Assembly (NCBI GenBank): GCA_016771945.1
Contig: QZLF01000003.1
Span: 496,001 to 560,000, forward strand
Reading direction: 5' to 3'
Source: Candidatus Leucobacter sulfamidivorax
GTDB taxonomy: Bacteria; Actinomycetota; Actinomycetes; Actinomycetales; Microbacteriaceae
DNA length: 64,000 nt
The notes under the pieces are model-generated. The model was not told the origin of the DNA. It did no database searches and saw nothing but the letters and a program-made list of their open reading frames with translations. Of the stretch, positions 14,694-23,697 are shown piece by piece. Position numbers and translations under genes: made by a program. Position 1 is the first letter of the stretch, and each line of letters starts with the position of its first letter.

Positions 14694-16880
14694 CTATCGG
14701 TCGGTCTCCTCCAAGGAGAACGAGAATTCCCACACGCCGGCGGTCCCGTCCGTGCGGGCGATGGCCTGCTTGCGGGGAATGTTCACGTCGCTGATGACGC
14801 CGACGATGCGGCGCCCGTCCGGGTCGCGGATCATGTGCAACGGCTCATCGTCCTGCACCAGGTCGATCAGACCGTCCACCTCGGCAGTGCTGATGTCGCG
14901 GTCGATCAGCGCACCGCCCACCTCGACGGTCAGCGCGGTCTGTTCGCCCGCATACCCGACGCCGCGGGTTCGGCCCTCATAGTGCTCCACCGACCGCACC
15001 CGGGACGCCCGGAGACGCACAGTCGGGTTCAGCGGCAGGCGCGCGGTTCTCGAGAACCCGATGCCGCCAGACAGCCACACCGCCCCGGAATCCGCGACCA
15101 CCGGGTAGATGACCGTGCTCGCCGCACCAGACGCCGCGATCGCGGTCACCCGGTACAGGGTCTCCCCATTCGACAGGGACTCCCCGTCCGAGAACGTCAC
15201 ACCCGGGACGGTGACCAGCACCAGCTCCCACGTGTCGCCGCCGTCCACGGACCTTTCCACCGTGACTGACACCGTCGCGGGCGGGGCCGGATCCTCGACC
15301 CCCTCCTCGACGGTCAGAGTGACCGACCCGTCAGGCTCGGTCCACCCGCCAGACACATCCGGGACGGCAGGCGGCACAAACAGGGTGTCGAACTGTTGCG
15401 ACGCCCACGCCGACCACACCGACCCGGTCGCCGCCTGAACCTCCACAATGTAGGTCTGCCCGGTCGCGACCCGGTAGTTCAGCGTCACCGACGACACGTC
15501 ACCGGAGCCCTCACGCTCCTCCAACAGGTTCAACGCCACATCGAACAGGCGCACCCGCCACGCCGACTGCGGGCGACCCTCCGCCTGCGACCACGACCAC
15601 TGCACGGGCAGCACGGGCTCACCCCACGTGTCGCCCGGCTGCGTCACCGCAACACCAGGGACCGTGATCACCGACACCAACGCGACCGCGGACCAGTCCG
15701 ACCAGGATGCGTGCGACCCTTTCGTGCGTACCTGCCACTCACGGTCAGTCGCGGAAGCCGTCAGAGACACGTCACGGTACGCGGCGGTCGTCCCCGAGAG
15801 GGTGGTCCACGACGGCCCGCCGACGAGACGATGCCGCAGCTCGTACGCGGTCTGCGCGGTCGTATCCACCGGGTTATGCACCCACTGGAATCGCACCGTG
15901 CCCGCCGCCACCGCGACACCGTTCGGGACAAGCCCGGTCGGAGGGTTCGGCGGCGCGAGGAGCGCCACCGTGTTCGACGGATCCGAATACGCGGACACCA
16001 GCCCGCCACGGGTCGACCGCACCCGGTAGGTGTGCGTGACCGCGTTCGACGGGGACACATGCGTCCACGGCCACGACGTCACACCCGACTGCAAGGTCGA
16101 CCAGGAGCCGCCGCCGTTCGTGGACTCTTGCACGTCGTACGCGGTCGCATACGGCGGCAGGTCCGTCGCGGTGACCTGAATGTTCGAGCCGACCTTCTCC
16201 GCCGACACCACCCCGGGAGGAGCCGGGGTCGTGTACACCACAACCGTGCCCGTCCACGCCGCCTGCCGCCCAGACCTGACCCCGGCAACACGGTACTCGT
16301 ACTTCCGGTTCGCGACCGTCGTCGTATCCGACCACGACGACACATTCCCGGACGGGCGACCCACCTGCGTCCACGCACCATCATTCGTGCGCCGCTGGAT
16401 CACGACCTCCGTGTTCGTCACCCCGCCCGGGATCGACCACGAGAGATTCTGCTGACCATCCGACACCCGCGACACCGACAAAGAGGTGAGCGCGAGCGGC
16501 GGGATCGACGGCAAACTCGACGTGATGTAAGCGGTCTGATCGAACGCGATCACATTGTTCGCGCGAAGCCAACCGCCCCACGTCGTGCTCGCCTCACCGT
16601 TCGCGTTGTACGAGATCGTGCGCGAATAGTTCGTGAACGCGGTATCGGCGTTCGCGCCCGCAGAAAAGTCGCGAGTGGAGGTAGGCCCGTCGACGCCGAT
16701 ATACCCGTTTCCCGACACATTCGCCGTCAACGAGCGACCCCCGGTCGTGGACATGTAAACATCCACGGTCAGATCTACCGTGCGCGCGGTGGTGTTGATG
16801 TTGTCGTAGTATCCACGCGCCAACGTCGAAATATCGTTCTGCCACGACGACCGGACAGCGCCAAGAGAAGTCCACGCCAT
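14694..16880 (-). CDS. Minor tail protein with fibronectin type III repeats
   Basis: 728 residues. An N-terminal virion domain (MAWTSLGAVRSSWQNDI...) precedes several Fn3 modules, seen from the LSWSIPGGVTNTEVVIQRRT, YEYRVAGVRSGR and TVRFQWVHNPVDTTAQTAYEL stretches. Fn3 domains on tail proteins help bind cell-surface carbohydrate. Its ATG overlaps the tape-measure stop (ATGA). The C-terminal ~130 residues resemble a Dit-type structural domain. Confidence 0.8.
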   Translation of the reverse strand: MAWTSLGAVRSSWQNDISTLARGYYDNINTTARTVDLTVDVYMSTTGGRSLTANVSGNGYIGVDGPTSTRDFSAGANADTAFTNYSRTISYNANGEASTTWGGWLRANNVIAFDQTAYITSSLPSIPPLALTSLSVSRVSDGQQNLSWSIPGGVTNTEVVIQRRTNDGAWTQVGRPSGNVSSWSDTTTVANRKYEYRVAGVRSGRQAAWTGTVVVYTTPAPPGVVSAEKVGSNIQVTATDLPPYATAYDVQESTNGGGSWSTLQSGVTSWPWTHVSPSNAVTHTYRVRSTRGGLVSAYSDPSNTVALLAPPNPPTGLVPNGVAVAAGTVRFQWVHNPVDTTAQTAYELRHRLVGGPSWTTLSGTTAAYRDVSLTASATDREWQVRTKGSHASWSDWSAVALVSVITVPGVAVTQPGDTWGEPVLPVQWSWSQAEGRPQSAWRVRLFDVALNLLEEREGSGDVSSVTLNYRVATGQTYIVEVQAATGSVWSAWASQQFDTLFVPPAVPDVSGGWTEPDGSVTLTVEEGVEDPAPPATVSVTVERSVDGGDTWELVLVTVPGVTFSDGESLSNGETLYRVTAIAASGAASTVIYPVVADSGAVWLSGGIGFSRTARLPLNPTVRLRASRVRSVEHYEGRTRGVGYAGEQTALTVEVGGALIDRDISTAEVDGLIDLVQDDEPLHMIRDPDGRRIVGVISDVNIPRKQAIARTDGTAGVWEFSFSLEETDR

Positions 16881-19234
16881 CAGCGCACCCCCAGTTCAGA
16901 CATCACATTCCCCGCAGACACCGGAGCCAACGCATCCGCGACAATGCCGCGGAGGCTGCCCCACAGGCGCCCGTCAGAGTCGTAGAGATTGAAGGTGGCC
17001 GGCCCATCGGAACCGGACCCGAGGGTGTACCCGTCTGGCACTTGCACCATGTGATTCACGGCGGAATCGATACGCGACCGAATGGTTGAGTCCTCGACAC
17101 CTTCGAGCAGGCCAAGGCCGACCATCTTGCCGACCTGGTCCCGGAACACTCGTGAGGGGGAATGTATGCCCAGCCAGGACTGAATACCCGAGAGCATGTC
17201 CGAGCCGATGTCCTGAACGGCCTTCACCGCGCTCCCGACCATCGACATCACACCGTCGATGAGGCCCTGGATGATGTCCTTACCGGTCTGAAGGAGCCAG
17301 CGTCCCGCGCCGGTGAGCGCGTTCATGATGTTGGTCGGCAGATCTCGGAAGAACTGCATCACGTTGTTCACGCCATCTCGGACGTTGCTCACGACGTTGT
17401 TCCATGTGTCACGGAAGAACGCCGAGACCCACGACCATGTGTTGTTCCACGCGGAAGATACCCACGCCAGCGCACCCGATATGAAGCTGCTGATTCCCGC
17501 CCAGATCCCTGAGAAGAAATCGCTGATCCCCTGCCAGGTTGAGGTCCACCAGTCGTTGATCGTGGTGAGGAACTGGTTGAGGCCCTCCTGCATCAGCGCT
17601 GTATCTCCCGACAGAAGACCCGCGATGAACTCGAGCGCACCGCCGAGGGCGAGACCGATCGCGTCCCACGTGTCCGAGAAGAACTGAGAGATCCCCGTCC
17701 AGGTCGTGTTCCACCACTCGACGCCGACAGCGAACGCATCCTGGATGCCCTGCCACAGTCCGGCGAAGAAATCTCCGATGCCTGTGAACGCTTCAACTAC
17801 CCAGATCCCGGTGTCTACGAGCATCTGGGCGGCATCCATCAAGACACCGAACGCCCACTTCACCGTGTCGTACGTGCTGAGAAGACTGCCGCCGACGCCC
17901 TCCATATCAGAGAGGAAGCCCGCAGCGTCGGACTCTCCCGTGAGATAGTCGATGACCGCTGTGATCGTCTCAAGGAACGGAAGTAGCGCCTCCTCGATCA
18001 CCCACTTCACGACCGGCACGAGCTCCTTGAGGAGATCAACCACAACAGGCAGAACCTCAATTCCCAGCTTCACCAACTCGGGAATGATCGGCACCAATGC
18101 CTTCACCAGGTCGATGAGGCTCGGCGTCAGCTCTACGACCGCGGACGTGAGTTCCTCCGCGATGAGCGGCAGGACCGGCGCAAGCGCCTCCCCCAACTCA
18201 CGCGCTGCCCCACCGAGCGCCTGCCCGAGCGCGCCCGCCAATTCAGCCACCGCCGGCAGGATCGGTTGCAATGCACTGAGCAACTGAGGGATCGGTCCCG
18301 AAGAGATCGCCGAAACGATCTCGTCGAACTTCGCAAGGAAACGGTCACCTAGCCCGGTCGGGTCGAGCAAATCACCGAACTGCTCGTTGATCCGCTTGAT
18401 CCAGGGCCGGAACCGTTCGGCGAGCCCATCGAGGATGACCGTGATCTCGTTGAAGAAGGCCTTCGCGTTCGAGAGCACCGGCCCCACGAACTCGAGGCCC
18501 AGCCTGGACAATGCCGCCATCATGTTCGCGAACGCGCCCCGCGTCGTATCGCCAGACGCCAACGCGGCACCGCCAACGTTGTCTTCCAGCGCCTTCCGGA
18601 ACCGTGCCGCGTCGACCTCACCGCGGGACACCATCTTCGACATCTCTTCGGCGGTGACACCGTACTCATCGGCGAGCATCTGCATGATCGGGATGCCGCG
18701 CTCCGTGAGCCGGTTCAGGTCCTCCATCTGGGCCTTGCCCTTGGCCTGAACCTTGTTGATGATGGAGCCCATCTCCTCCATCGACACACCCGCGATGGTC
18801 GCGGCGTCGGCCGTCAGGCGAAGGTACTTCTCGAGTTCCTGCCCCGGCTTGATGCCTGATGCGACCGCAGCAGCCGCGGTAGTCGCGGCCGCATCCAGCC
18901 CGAACGCGGTACCCTTCACCGCGGCAAGAGCGTTCGTCATGATCGCCTCGACCGACTGCGTGTCGTGTCCCAGGCCCTTGAGTTTCGCCTGCGCGTCCTC
19001 GATGTTCAGGGCGCGGGCAATACCCCCTCCAACAGCAAGCGCCGCCACACCAGTCGCGACAGCGGCCACCCCGACAGCGACCCGCTTGATCCCGGTCCCC
19101 AGCTTCGAGAAGAACCCCTCAGACTTCTTCTCCGACCTATCCAGAGCGTCGTCAACCTGACCCTCGACGGCCTTACCAAAACCGCGGCCAGACGGAAGCA
19201 AAGTCACATACGCAACACCGACCTCCTGCGCCAT
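16880..19234 (-). CDS. Tape measure protein
   Basis: 784 residues from the ATG at 19234, preferred over the GTG two codons earlier because GGAGG is correctly spaced. AYVTLLPSGRGFGKAV and the MATQ-like middle (VSMEEMGSIINKVQAKGK, LTERGIPIMQMLADEYG) are family signatures. Central Trp-rich repeats (WWNTTWTGISQFF, WWTSTWQGISDFF, WAGISSFI) and long hydrophobic helices suit its passage into the membrane. It sets tail length. Confidence 0.95.
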   Translation of the reverse strand: MAQEVGVAYVTLLPSGRGFGKAVEGQVDDALDRSEKKSEGFFSKLGTGIKRVAVGVAAVATGVAALAVGGGIARALNIEDAQAKLKGLGHDTQSVEAIMTNALAAVKGTAFGLDAAATTAAAAVASGIKPGQELEKYLRLTADAATIAGVSMEEMGSIINKVQAKGKAQMEDLNRLTERGIPIMQMLADEYGVTAEEMSKMVSRGEVDAARFRKALEDNVGGAALASGDTTRGAFANMMAALSRLGLEFVGPVLSNAKAFFNEITVILDGLAERFRPWIKRINEQFGDLLDPTGLGDRFLAKFDEIVSAISSGPIPQLLSALQPILPAVAELAGALGQALGGAARELGEALAPVLPLIAEELTSAVVELTPSLIDLVKALVPIIPELVKLGIEVLPVVVDLLKELVPVVKWVIEEALLPFLETITAVIDYLTGESDAAGFLSDMEGVGGSLLSTYDTVKWAFGVLMDAAQMLVDTGIWVVEAFTGIGDFFAGLWQGIQDAFAVGVEWWNTTWTGISQFFSDTWDAIGLALGGALEFIAGLLSGDTALMQEGLNQFLTTINDWWTSTWQGISDFFSGIWAGISSFISGALAWVSSAWNNTWSWVSAFFRDTWNNVVSNVRDGVNNVMQFFRDLPTNIMNALTGAGRWLLQTGKDIIQGLIDGVMSMVGSAVKAVQDIGSDMLSGIQSWLGIHSPSRVFRDQVGKMVGLGLLEGVEDSTIRSRIDSAVNHMVQVPDGYTLGSGSDGPATFNLYDSDGRLWGSLRGIVADALAPVSAGNVMSELGVR

Positions 19235-19278
19235 AAACACCTCCGTGGTGGGTCATGTCGCAACCGGTCAATATGGAG

Positions 19279-19997
19279 TTATGTGATGCCCAAACGCGCC
19301 TTCAGGCGGTCAAGCCGAGCCTGCGCCTCAGCGTCCACGGCGGGCGGCTTGTCCCTCTCACGTGGGGTCTCCCATGGCCGCTTGATGCGCGGCGGAGTCG
19401 GCTGGTTCTTCCGCCGGTTCATCGCAAGCTTCGCGTCGAGCCCGTTGTAGAACTCGACCTCTGCCGGCGACGGCACATACGACCAGCCGGAGAGAGACGC
19501 GAAGGTGTGCGACGTATGGTCGTCGATCAACCCATCGACGAGGGCGGTGAGTTCGGTGTAGGAGAGTTCCTGACGGTCTATCCGGTCCACCCCGAAACCG
19601 AACCGTGCCCGAAAGTCGTACTCGAGCGCGGCTCGGTGGTGGAAGTAGACCGCTGCTGCCGTCAGGGTGCTTTTGGGGAGTACCCGGTGAGCTTCTGCGA
19701 CTCGGTGAACCAGTGAGTGACGACGTGCTTCAACTGGTCCAGGTCCATGCCGCCGAGATGCTGCAGCGCGTTCGGGTAGGAGTTCCCGATGGCGTCGATG
19801 AACATCGCCCAGATCGACGCGATCTTCGCGTCAGTGGGACGGCCTTGCTTGAACGCCTCCATCATGAGGGCGACAGAAGTGTTGAGCAGCATCGGGACGC
19901 CGGGGTCTCCGAGCACGGGAAGCTGAAACAGCACCTTGCCGTTGCTGCCGAAGTCGATGAGACGGATCTCGGAGGACGGTTCGGGAAGTTCGAACAT
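19279..19997 (-). CDS. Tail assembly chaperone, -1 frameshift product (gpGT type)
   Basis: The downstream frame (stop at 19279) continues from the upstream chaperone after a -1 slip at CCCAAAA (19671-19677). The joined protein reads ...GYSPK then STLTAAAVYFHHRAALEYD and later GVDRIDRQELSYTELTALVD, the normal T-domain. Upstream of its first possible ATG at 19590 the frame is open back to the slip site. The product guides tail tube assembly on the tape measure. Confidence 0.85.
19662..19997 (-). CDS. Tail assembly chaperone, unshifted product (gpG type)
   Basis: 111 residues from the ATG at 19997 (MFELPEPSSE), chosen because AAAGG lies 7 nt upstream; ATGs at 20000 and 20012 are possible. The zero-frame protein ends GYSPKAP at 19662. 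It lies between the tail tube and the tape measure as in lambda-like phages and gives the shorter of two chaperone forms. Confidence 0.85.
   Translation of the reverse strand: MFELPEPSSEIRLIDFGSNGKVLFQLPVLGDPGVPMLLNTSVALMMEAFKQGRPTDAKIASIWAMFIDAIGNSYPNALQHLGGMDLDQLKHVVTHWFTESQKLTGYSPKAP
19671..19677 (-). promoter_or_regulatory. -1 programmed frameshift slippery site
   Basis: C CCA AAA in the zero frame (XXXYYYZ form), 7 nt before the TGA of the short chaperone. Slipping back one base enters the T-domain frame. Confidence 0.85.
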
Positions 19998-20075
19998 CAT
20001 GCAACCTTTCATGTGATCGCAACCAAAGGGGTGTCCCGTGGGCAGGCGGTTGCGGGGACCTGCCCACGGGAGTTG

Positions 20076-20930
20076 TTAGACCTTCGTGACGACCACAGTC
20101 GGGTTCGTGCCACCGGTCAGCGCCGGGTTTGCCTGCACGTTCACCGGACCAGTGAAGGTCAGCGTCTTCGTGCCCGTGCCAGTAGTAGCAACGGTCACAC
20201 CGGTGACCCCTGACAGCCCATTGATCGCGGCATCGTAGACACCGTTTGCCGCGTCGTGCGCGATGACCGGGGTGGCGAATCCGTCGATGATAAGGCGGAA
20301 GTTGCCGCCGGTCGGGGTGCCGGTGATCTGCGTCGTCCACACCAGGCCCTCGGGCGACTCGCCAGCGGTCGTGAGGCCCCACGCCTTGAACATGTACGGC
20401 GCAGCGGACCCACCCTTGAAGGTGCGGAACGTCATTCCCAGCGCGAGGAGCGTGGTTCGGTTGAACGTGATCCCCTCACGCTCGCTGATCTGCACGTTCG
20501 GGTAGTGCACGACGATAGGCCGATCAAGCTGATCCACGCCCACAGTCACGATGTCGTACCGCTTGTTCACCGCCGCGGATGTGACTGTCACCGATCCATC
20601 AAGACCGGTCTCCACGTCGAAATAGGCTTCGACGGTCGTGTCGTTACCTTCCAGACCGGCGAACGCGACAGTCCAAAAGCCGGGGGCGGACTCTGCGACG
20701 ATCGGATCACCGTTGTGCCCGTTGAGTTCTGTCGTGTCTCCCGGGCTCGGGGTGACGGTGAAACCGTCCTCGGAGTAGTAGCCGATGATGGACGCGACAC
20801 TCTGAGGCACCCACGAGGCACTGGTCGGAATGTCGGTGGTGCCTGCTTCACGGATGAAGATCGCACCAGTCTTGATGAGCCGCGCGAGCGCAGCATCGTT
20901 GTTCGTATCCACGTAAGAGGGTTTAGCCAC
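20076..20930 (-). CDS. Major tail (tube) protein
   Basis: 284 residues from a GTG at 20930 with GGAGG upstream (VAKPSYVDTNNDAALARL). The body has the tube-protein pattern with VPQSVASIIGYYSEDGFTV. The last ~85 residues (GTPTGGNFRLIIDGFATPV onward) form an extra Ig-like domain that would project from the tail surface. A hairpin terminator precedes the gene, suggesting separate control of its high expression. Confidence 0.85.
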   Translation of the reverse strand: MAKPSYVDTNNDAALARLIKTGAIFIREAGTTDIPTSASWVPQSVASIIGYYSEDGFTVTPSPGDTTELNGHNGDPIVAESAPGFWTVAFAGLEGNDTTVEAYFDVETGLDGSVTVTSAAVNKRYDIVTVGVDQLDRPIVVHYPNVQISEREGITFNRTTLLALGMTFRTFKGGSAAPYMFKAWGLTTAGESPEGLVWTTQITGTPTGGNFRLIIDGFATPVIAHDAANGVYDAAINGLSGVTGVTVATTGTGTKTLTFTGPVNVQANPALTGGTNPTVVVTKV

Positions 20931-20948
20931 GATGGCCTCCTTAAACAG

Positions 20949-20969
20949 AAAACCCCGCACTTGGCGGGG
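20949..20969 (-). terminator. Terminator between connector genes and tail tube gene
   Basis: CCCCGC (20953-20958) pairs with GCGGGG (20964-20969); on the minus strand a TTTT run follows. Partial termination here would separate head-completion from tail transcripts. Confidence 0.7.
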
Positions 20970-20993
20970 CGAAAATGAGGGGTTGGGAGGCCG

Positions 20994-21383
20994 TCAGCAG
21001 GCGACCTCAAGCAGCACAGTCATGTACTGGAACTCGATGCGGGTCACATCGTCAGCGACACGAGACGGGCCGGATTGGATCTCGGCAGACAGGACTACGC
21101 GGGACGAAAGTGGGGCGGCTTCGAGTGCTGCTCCTGCCGCTTTGCACAGGTCGAACGCATCCCCGAGATCGGCGGTGCCGTCTGCGCGCACAGACCACGC
21201 CTGCACGCCCACACGGCAATACCTAGACAATGGTGTAACCCTGCCCTGCAAGTCAGCACGAGACACCAACAGCCGATACGGTTTCGCCTTCTCAGGCTTC
21301 ACCAAAAACGTTTGCTCAACAGACGCAAGCACCGACCGCACGACCGCGTCAACGTCAGGCGACTCAGTAACAAACCCAGCCAT
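20994..21383 (-). CDS. Tail terminator/connector protein
   Basis: 129 residues. DVDAVVRSVLASVEQTFLVKPEKAKPYRLLVSR and the position as last gene before the tail tube fit tail-terminator proteins that cap the tube. Identification rests mainly on gene order. Confidence 0.6.
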   Translation of the reverse strand: MAGFVTESPDVDAVVRSVLASVEQTFLVKPEKAKPYRLLVSRADLQGRVTPLSRYCRVGVQAWSVRADGTADLGDAFDLCKAAGAALEAAPLSSRVVLSAEIQSGPSRVADDVTRIEFQYMTVLLEVAC

Positions 21384-21595
21384 CAGCTACCGCCCAACCG
21401 GCGAGACAGCGTGCCGTTCTTCGCCTCGTCAGCCATGCTTCCGTACAGGCGAGCACGAGCACGAACCCCATCACGTCCGATATCGGTGACAGCGTCCTCA
21501 CCAAGAGTCTCGCGCAGCACTGCAACAGTGCCAGGGCCTTTCAGGATCTGCTCACGAAAGTTCTTGCGGTTCAACACAAACTTGGTTTTCGCCAT
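21383..21595 (-). CDS. Short head-tail connector protein
   Basis: 70 residues from the ATG at 21595, which overlaps the upstream stop (ATGA). FVLNRKNFREQILKGPGTVAVLRE resembles the N-terminus of HK97 gp10-like neck proteins. Its short length suggests only the core domain. Confidence 0.6.
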   Translation of the reverse strand: MAKTKFVLNRKNFREQILKGPGTVAVLRETLGEDAVTDIGRDGVRARARLYGSMADEAKNGTLSRRLGGS

Positions 21596-21927
21596 CAAGC
21601 AACCCCCTCAGCAGAATCCTTCAATACGACAACGAGCCCGCCAGCACCGTGACCACGCCATTCCGCAGCGTCAGCGTTCACCTCGTAAACGCGCCCACGG
21701 ACCCGCAGACGATCCGAAGCCTTGACATCGGGCCAGAGATCCGGCCAATACAGTGTCGGCTCAACAATCGTCGGCTGCCGGCCAACCTCCACCGCAGGAA
21801 CCACATGCCGAGGCGCAAACAATGCGTCAGGCAGGCTAGTTTCGGTGGTGGTGTAGATCGGCTGGTTGTAGCGGTCTTTGCCGCTCTCAACGCGCCTCAG
21901 CCTCGTTACCGCATCGATCCCGTCCAC
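21595..21927 (-). CDS. Head-tail stopper (head completion) protein
   Basis: 110 residues. WPDVKASDRLRVRGRVYEVNADAAEW is the pattern of gp16/SPP1-type head-completion proteins (a beta barrel with an RVRGRxYEV strand). It retains packaged DNA at the connector. Overlaps its neighbours at both ends. Confidence 0.7.
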   Translation of the reverse strand: MDGIDAVTRLRRVESGKDRYNQPIYTTTETSLPDALFAPRHVVPAVEVGRQPTIVEPTLYWPDLWPDVKASDRLRVRGRVYEVNADAAEWRGHGAGGLVVVLKDSAEGVA

Positions 21928-22322
21928 GGCTGCACCCCCGCTCCCGGCGGCATGGTGTCAATCGTGAACGGCTTACCCTTACGGCAACCGAGCGTCCTGC
22001 GCTCCTGCTTGGTCAGGTATAGATCACCGGAAGGGTTCGAGAACTTGAACGTGTTAGCGAACGGGCCAGCCTGAGCGGTCTGCGAATCAACACTCGCACC
22101 CTCACCCGAAGCCATCGCCCGCTTGACCATCGAACACGACACCATTTCACGCGCCGCCGCGTCAGCGAGAGGGTCTGCTGGAGGACACTCGCCATCAATG
22201 ATGACCGCAGCATCCTCCAGCAGCTTCCCCGCACGGGTTTTCTCCGTGGCCGTGAGTGTGCGCCACCGCGCCTCAAGATCGCTCACCGTCGCATACGCCA
22301 CAGGAGACACATCATCACTCAT
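21906..22322 (-). CDS. Head-tail adaptor protein
   Basis: 138 residues from ATG 22322, overlapping the stop of the Stealth-like gene (ATGA). ATVSDLEARWRTLTATEKTRAGKLLEDAAVIID is the alpha-helical start of gp6/gp15-type connectors that bind the portal ring. The C-terminus FTIDTMPPGAG is common to actinophage adaptors. Confidence 0.75.
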   Translation of the reverse strand: MSDDVSPVAYATVSDLEARWRTLTATEKTRAGKLLEDAAVIIDGECPPADPLADAAAREMVSCSMVKRAMASGEGASVDSQTAQAGPFANTFKFSNPSGDLYLTKQERRTLGCRKGKPFTIDTMPPGAGVQPWTGSMR

Positions 22323-23017
22323 GACTTCTCCCATCTCGATGGTTCAGGGAGCATCGCCCGAACACGATCACCAAGCACACCAGCGAACGCAGCATCGTTC
22401 GTGGACACCCACGGCGGCATGCTCGGGTCATCGAGCTTCGCGAGATCATTAGGCCCGCACTTCGAGTTCAACGCCAGCGAGCCCTCGCCACCGATGCCTG
22501 CTTCTGGATAAAGCCCGACATCGAGCAGATGCTGCGTACGCGGGTACTCGGTCAGAAGCTCCCTAAGCTTCGCTTTCGAATACATGAGCGGCACATGCCC
22601 CGCATAGCAGAGAGTGTCGCCATGCCCACGCTGGCGCATCCACTCGGCAGTGTCGCGGAGCGCTTCCCACCACGAGTTGCGGGGGCGGAAGCGCTCAGCC
22701 ACATAGTCGGCAGTGGAGCCCATATGGTAGGCAGTCCAATCGACCGGCCCGGTCGCGAAATAGTCGTCATTCATCACGACAATCTCGGTCGCGACGCGGC
22801 GATCATTCACGACCGCTTCAAGCTTCGCCCGGATCGACGCGAACTTCTCACCCGGCTCCACAATCGGGATATGCCCGACACCCGTAGCCCAGACAGGCAG
22901 AGCGCCGACGATCCACACCTTACGGAACACCGCACCATGCGCTTCAAGCGTCCGCAGCGAATACCGCAGCGCCTCATTCTCTGCCTCATGCACGAGGTAG
23001 ACGACATCGACAGCCAT
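22319..23017 (-). CDS. Stealth-like sugar-phosphate transferase
   Basis: 232 residues. The stretch NEALRYSLRTLEAHGAVFRK followed by VWIVG..PVW and EIVVMNDDYFATGPVDWTAY matches the CR2 region of Stealth proteins (YSLRSIEKxxPW---I-IVT---P-WL ... fNDDxFl). That family contains hexose-1-phosphotransferases of capsule synthesis and the eukaryotic GlcNAc-1-phosphotransferase. The first gene after the capsid is a GT2 enzyme; this is the second. The target is probably a virion component; acceptor and donor are unknown. The CR1 region is degenerate (VDVVYLVHEAEN). Confidence 0.65.
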   Translation of the reverse strand: MAVDVVYLVHEAENEALRYSLRTLEAHGAVFRKVWIVGALPVWATGVGHIPIVEPGEKFASIRAKLEAVVNDRRVATEIVVMNDDYFATGPVDWTAYHMGSTADYVAERFRPRNSWWEALRDTAEWMRQRGHGDTLCYAGHVPLMYSKAKLRELLTEYPRTQHLLDVGLYPEAGIGGEGSLALNSKCGPNDLAKLDDPSMPPWVSTNDAAFAGVLGDRVRAMLPEPSRWEKS

Positions 23018-23694
23018 CAGAACTCCTTGAACGGGACGAAATCGTTGGTGCCGGCGAAGCGCTCCAGCGTCGGCAAATTGGCCGCCGCTATCCGCTTGCG
23101 GTCTGGACCGACCGACGAACGATGGGGCGCACCGCCGCCACGCGCATCGCGGTCAAGGGACACCCAAAGGCGATCAGAATCAGTTACATCGACGTAGCTG
23201 TGCGGCGTCAGGCCCGCCGCGTGAATGCGTCGCATCCACTCGACGTGCTCCCAGCCGAACCCTCGGAACTCCGGACGGAACCCGCCCACACGGTCCAGGA
23301 CGATCTGCCTCGCGTACAGGAGGCATCCGTGGAATCGACGTGTCGCGATCCAACCGTCGCGCTCCTCGATCACCGAGCCGCCCCACGAGTACCGCAAGTG
23401 CGGGACCGGGGACTCGACGTAGGGCTCCCACCAATCCGCAGACGCCGGCCAGCAGTCATCGTCAGATAGGAAGTATTCGGTGACCCCAAGATCCGCGAGC
23501 AGCTCGAGGCCCTTATTTTTCACTCGCGCAATGCCGACGTTCTCTCCGAAGCGGAACGACGACTCGGGGGGAGGTTCGGAGGCATCATCGACAACTACGA
23601 GGACGGCACCTTCGGGAAGGTGGCGTCTCCACCCGGCCAGGCACCGACGCAGAACGTCGGGCCGGTTCCTGGTGGAGACAGCCACCCCGATCAT
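23017..23694 (-). CDS. GT2-type (GT-A fold) glycosyltransferase
   Basis: 225 residues. VAVSTRNRPDVLRRCLAGWRRHLP is the nucleotide-sugar binding start of GT2 enzymes, SDDDCWP supplies the metal-binding DxD, and FGWEHVEWMRRIHAAG is the usual ED-like acceptor region. The ATG is 3 nt after the capsid stop, so expression is coupled to the capsid protein, and its own stop overlaps the Stealth-like gene. A structural-gene position suggests glycosylation of virions rather than of the host surface. Confidence 0.8.
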   Translation of the reverse strand: MIGVAVSTRNRPDVLRRCLAGWRRHLPEGAVLVVVDDASEPPPESSFRFGENVGIARVKNKGLELLADLGVTEYFLSDDDCWPASADWWEPYVESPVPHLRYSWGGSVIEERDGWIATRRFHGCLLYARQIVLDRVGGFRPEFRGFGWEHVEWMRRIHAAGLTPHSYVDVTDSDRLWVSLDRDARGGGAPHRSSVGPDRKRIAAANLPTLERFAGTNDFVPFKEF

Positions 23695-23697
23695 GAC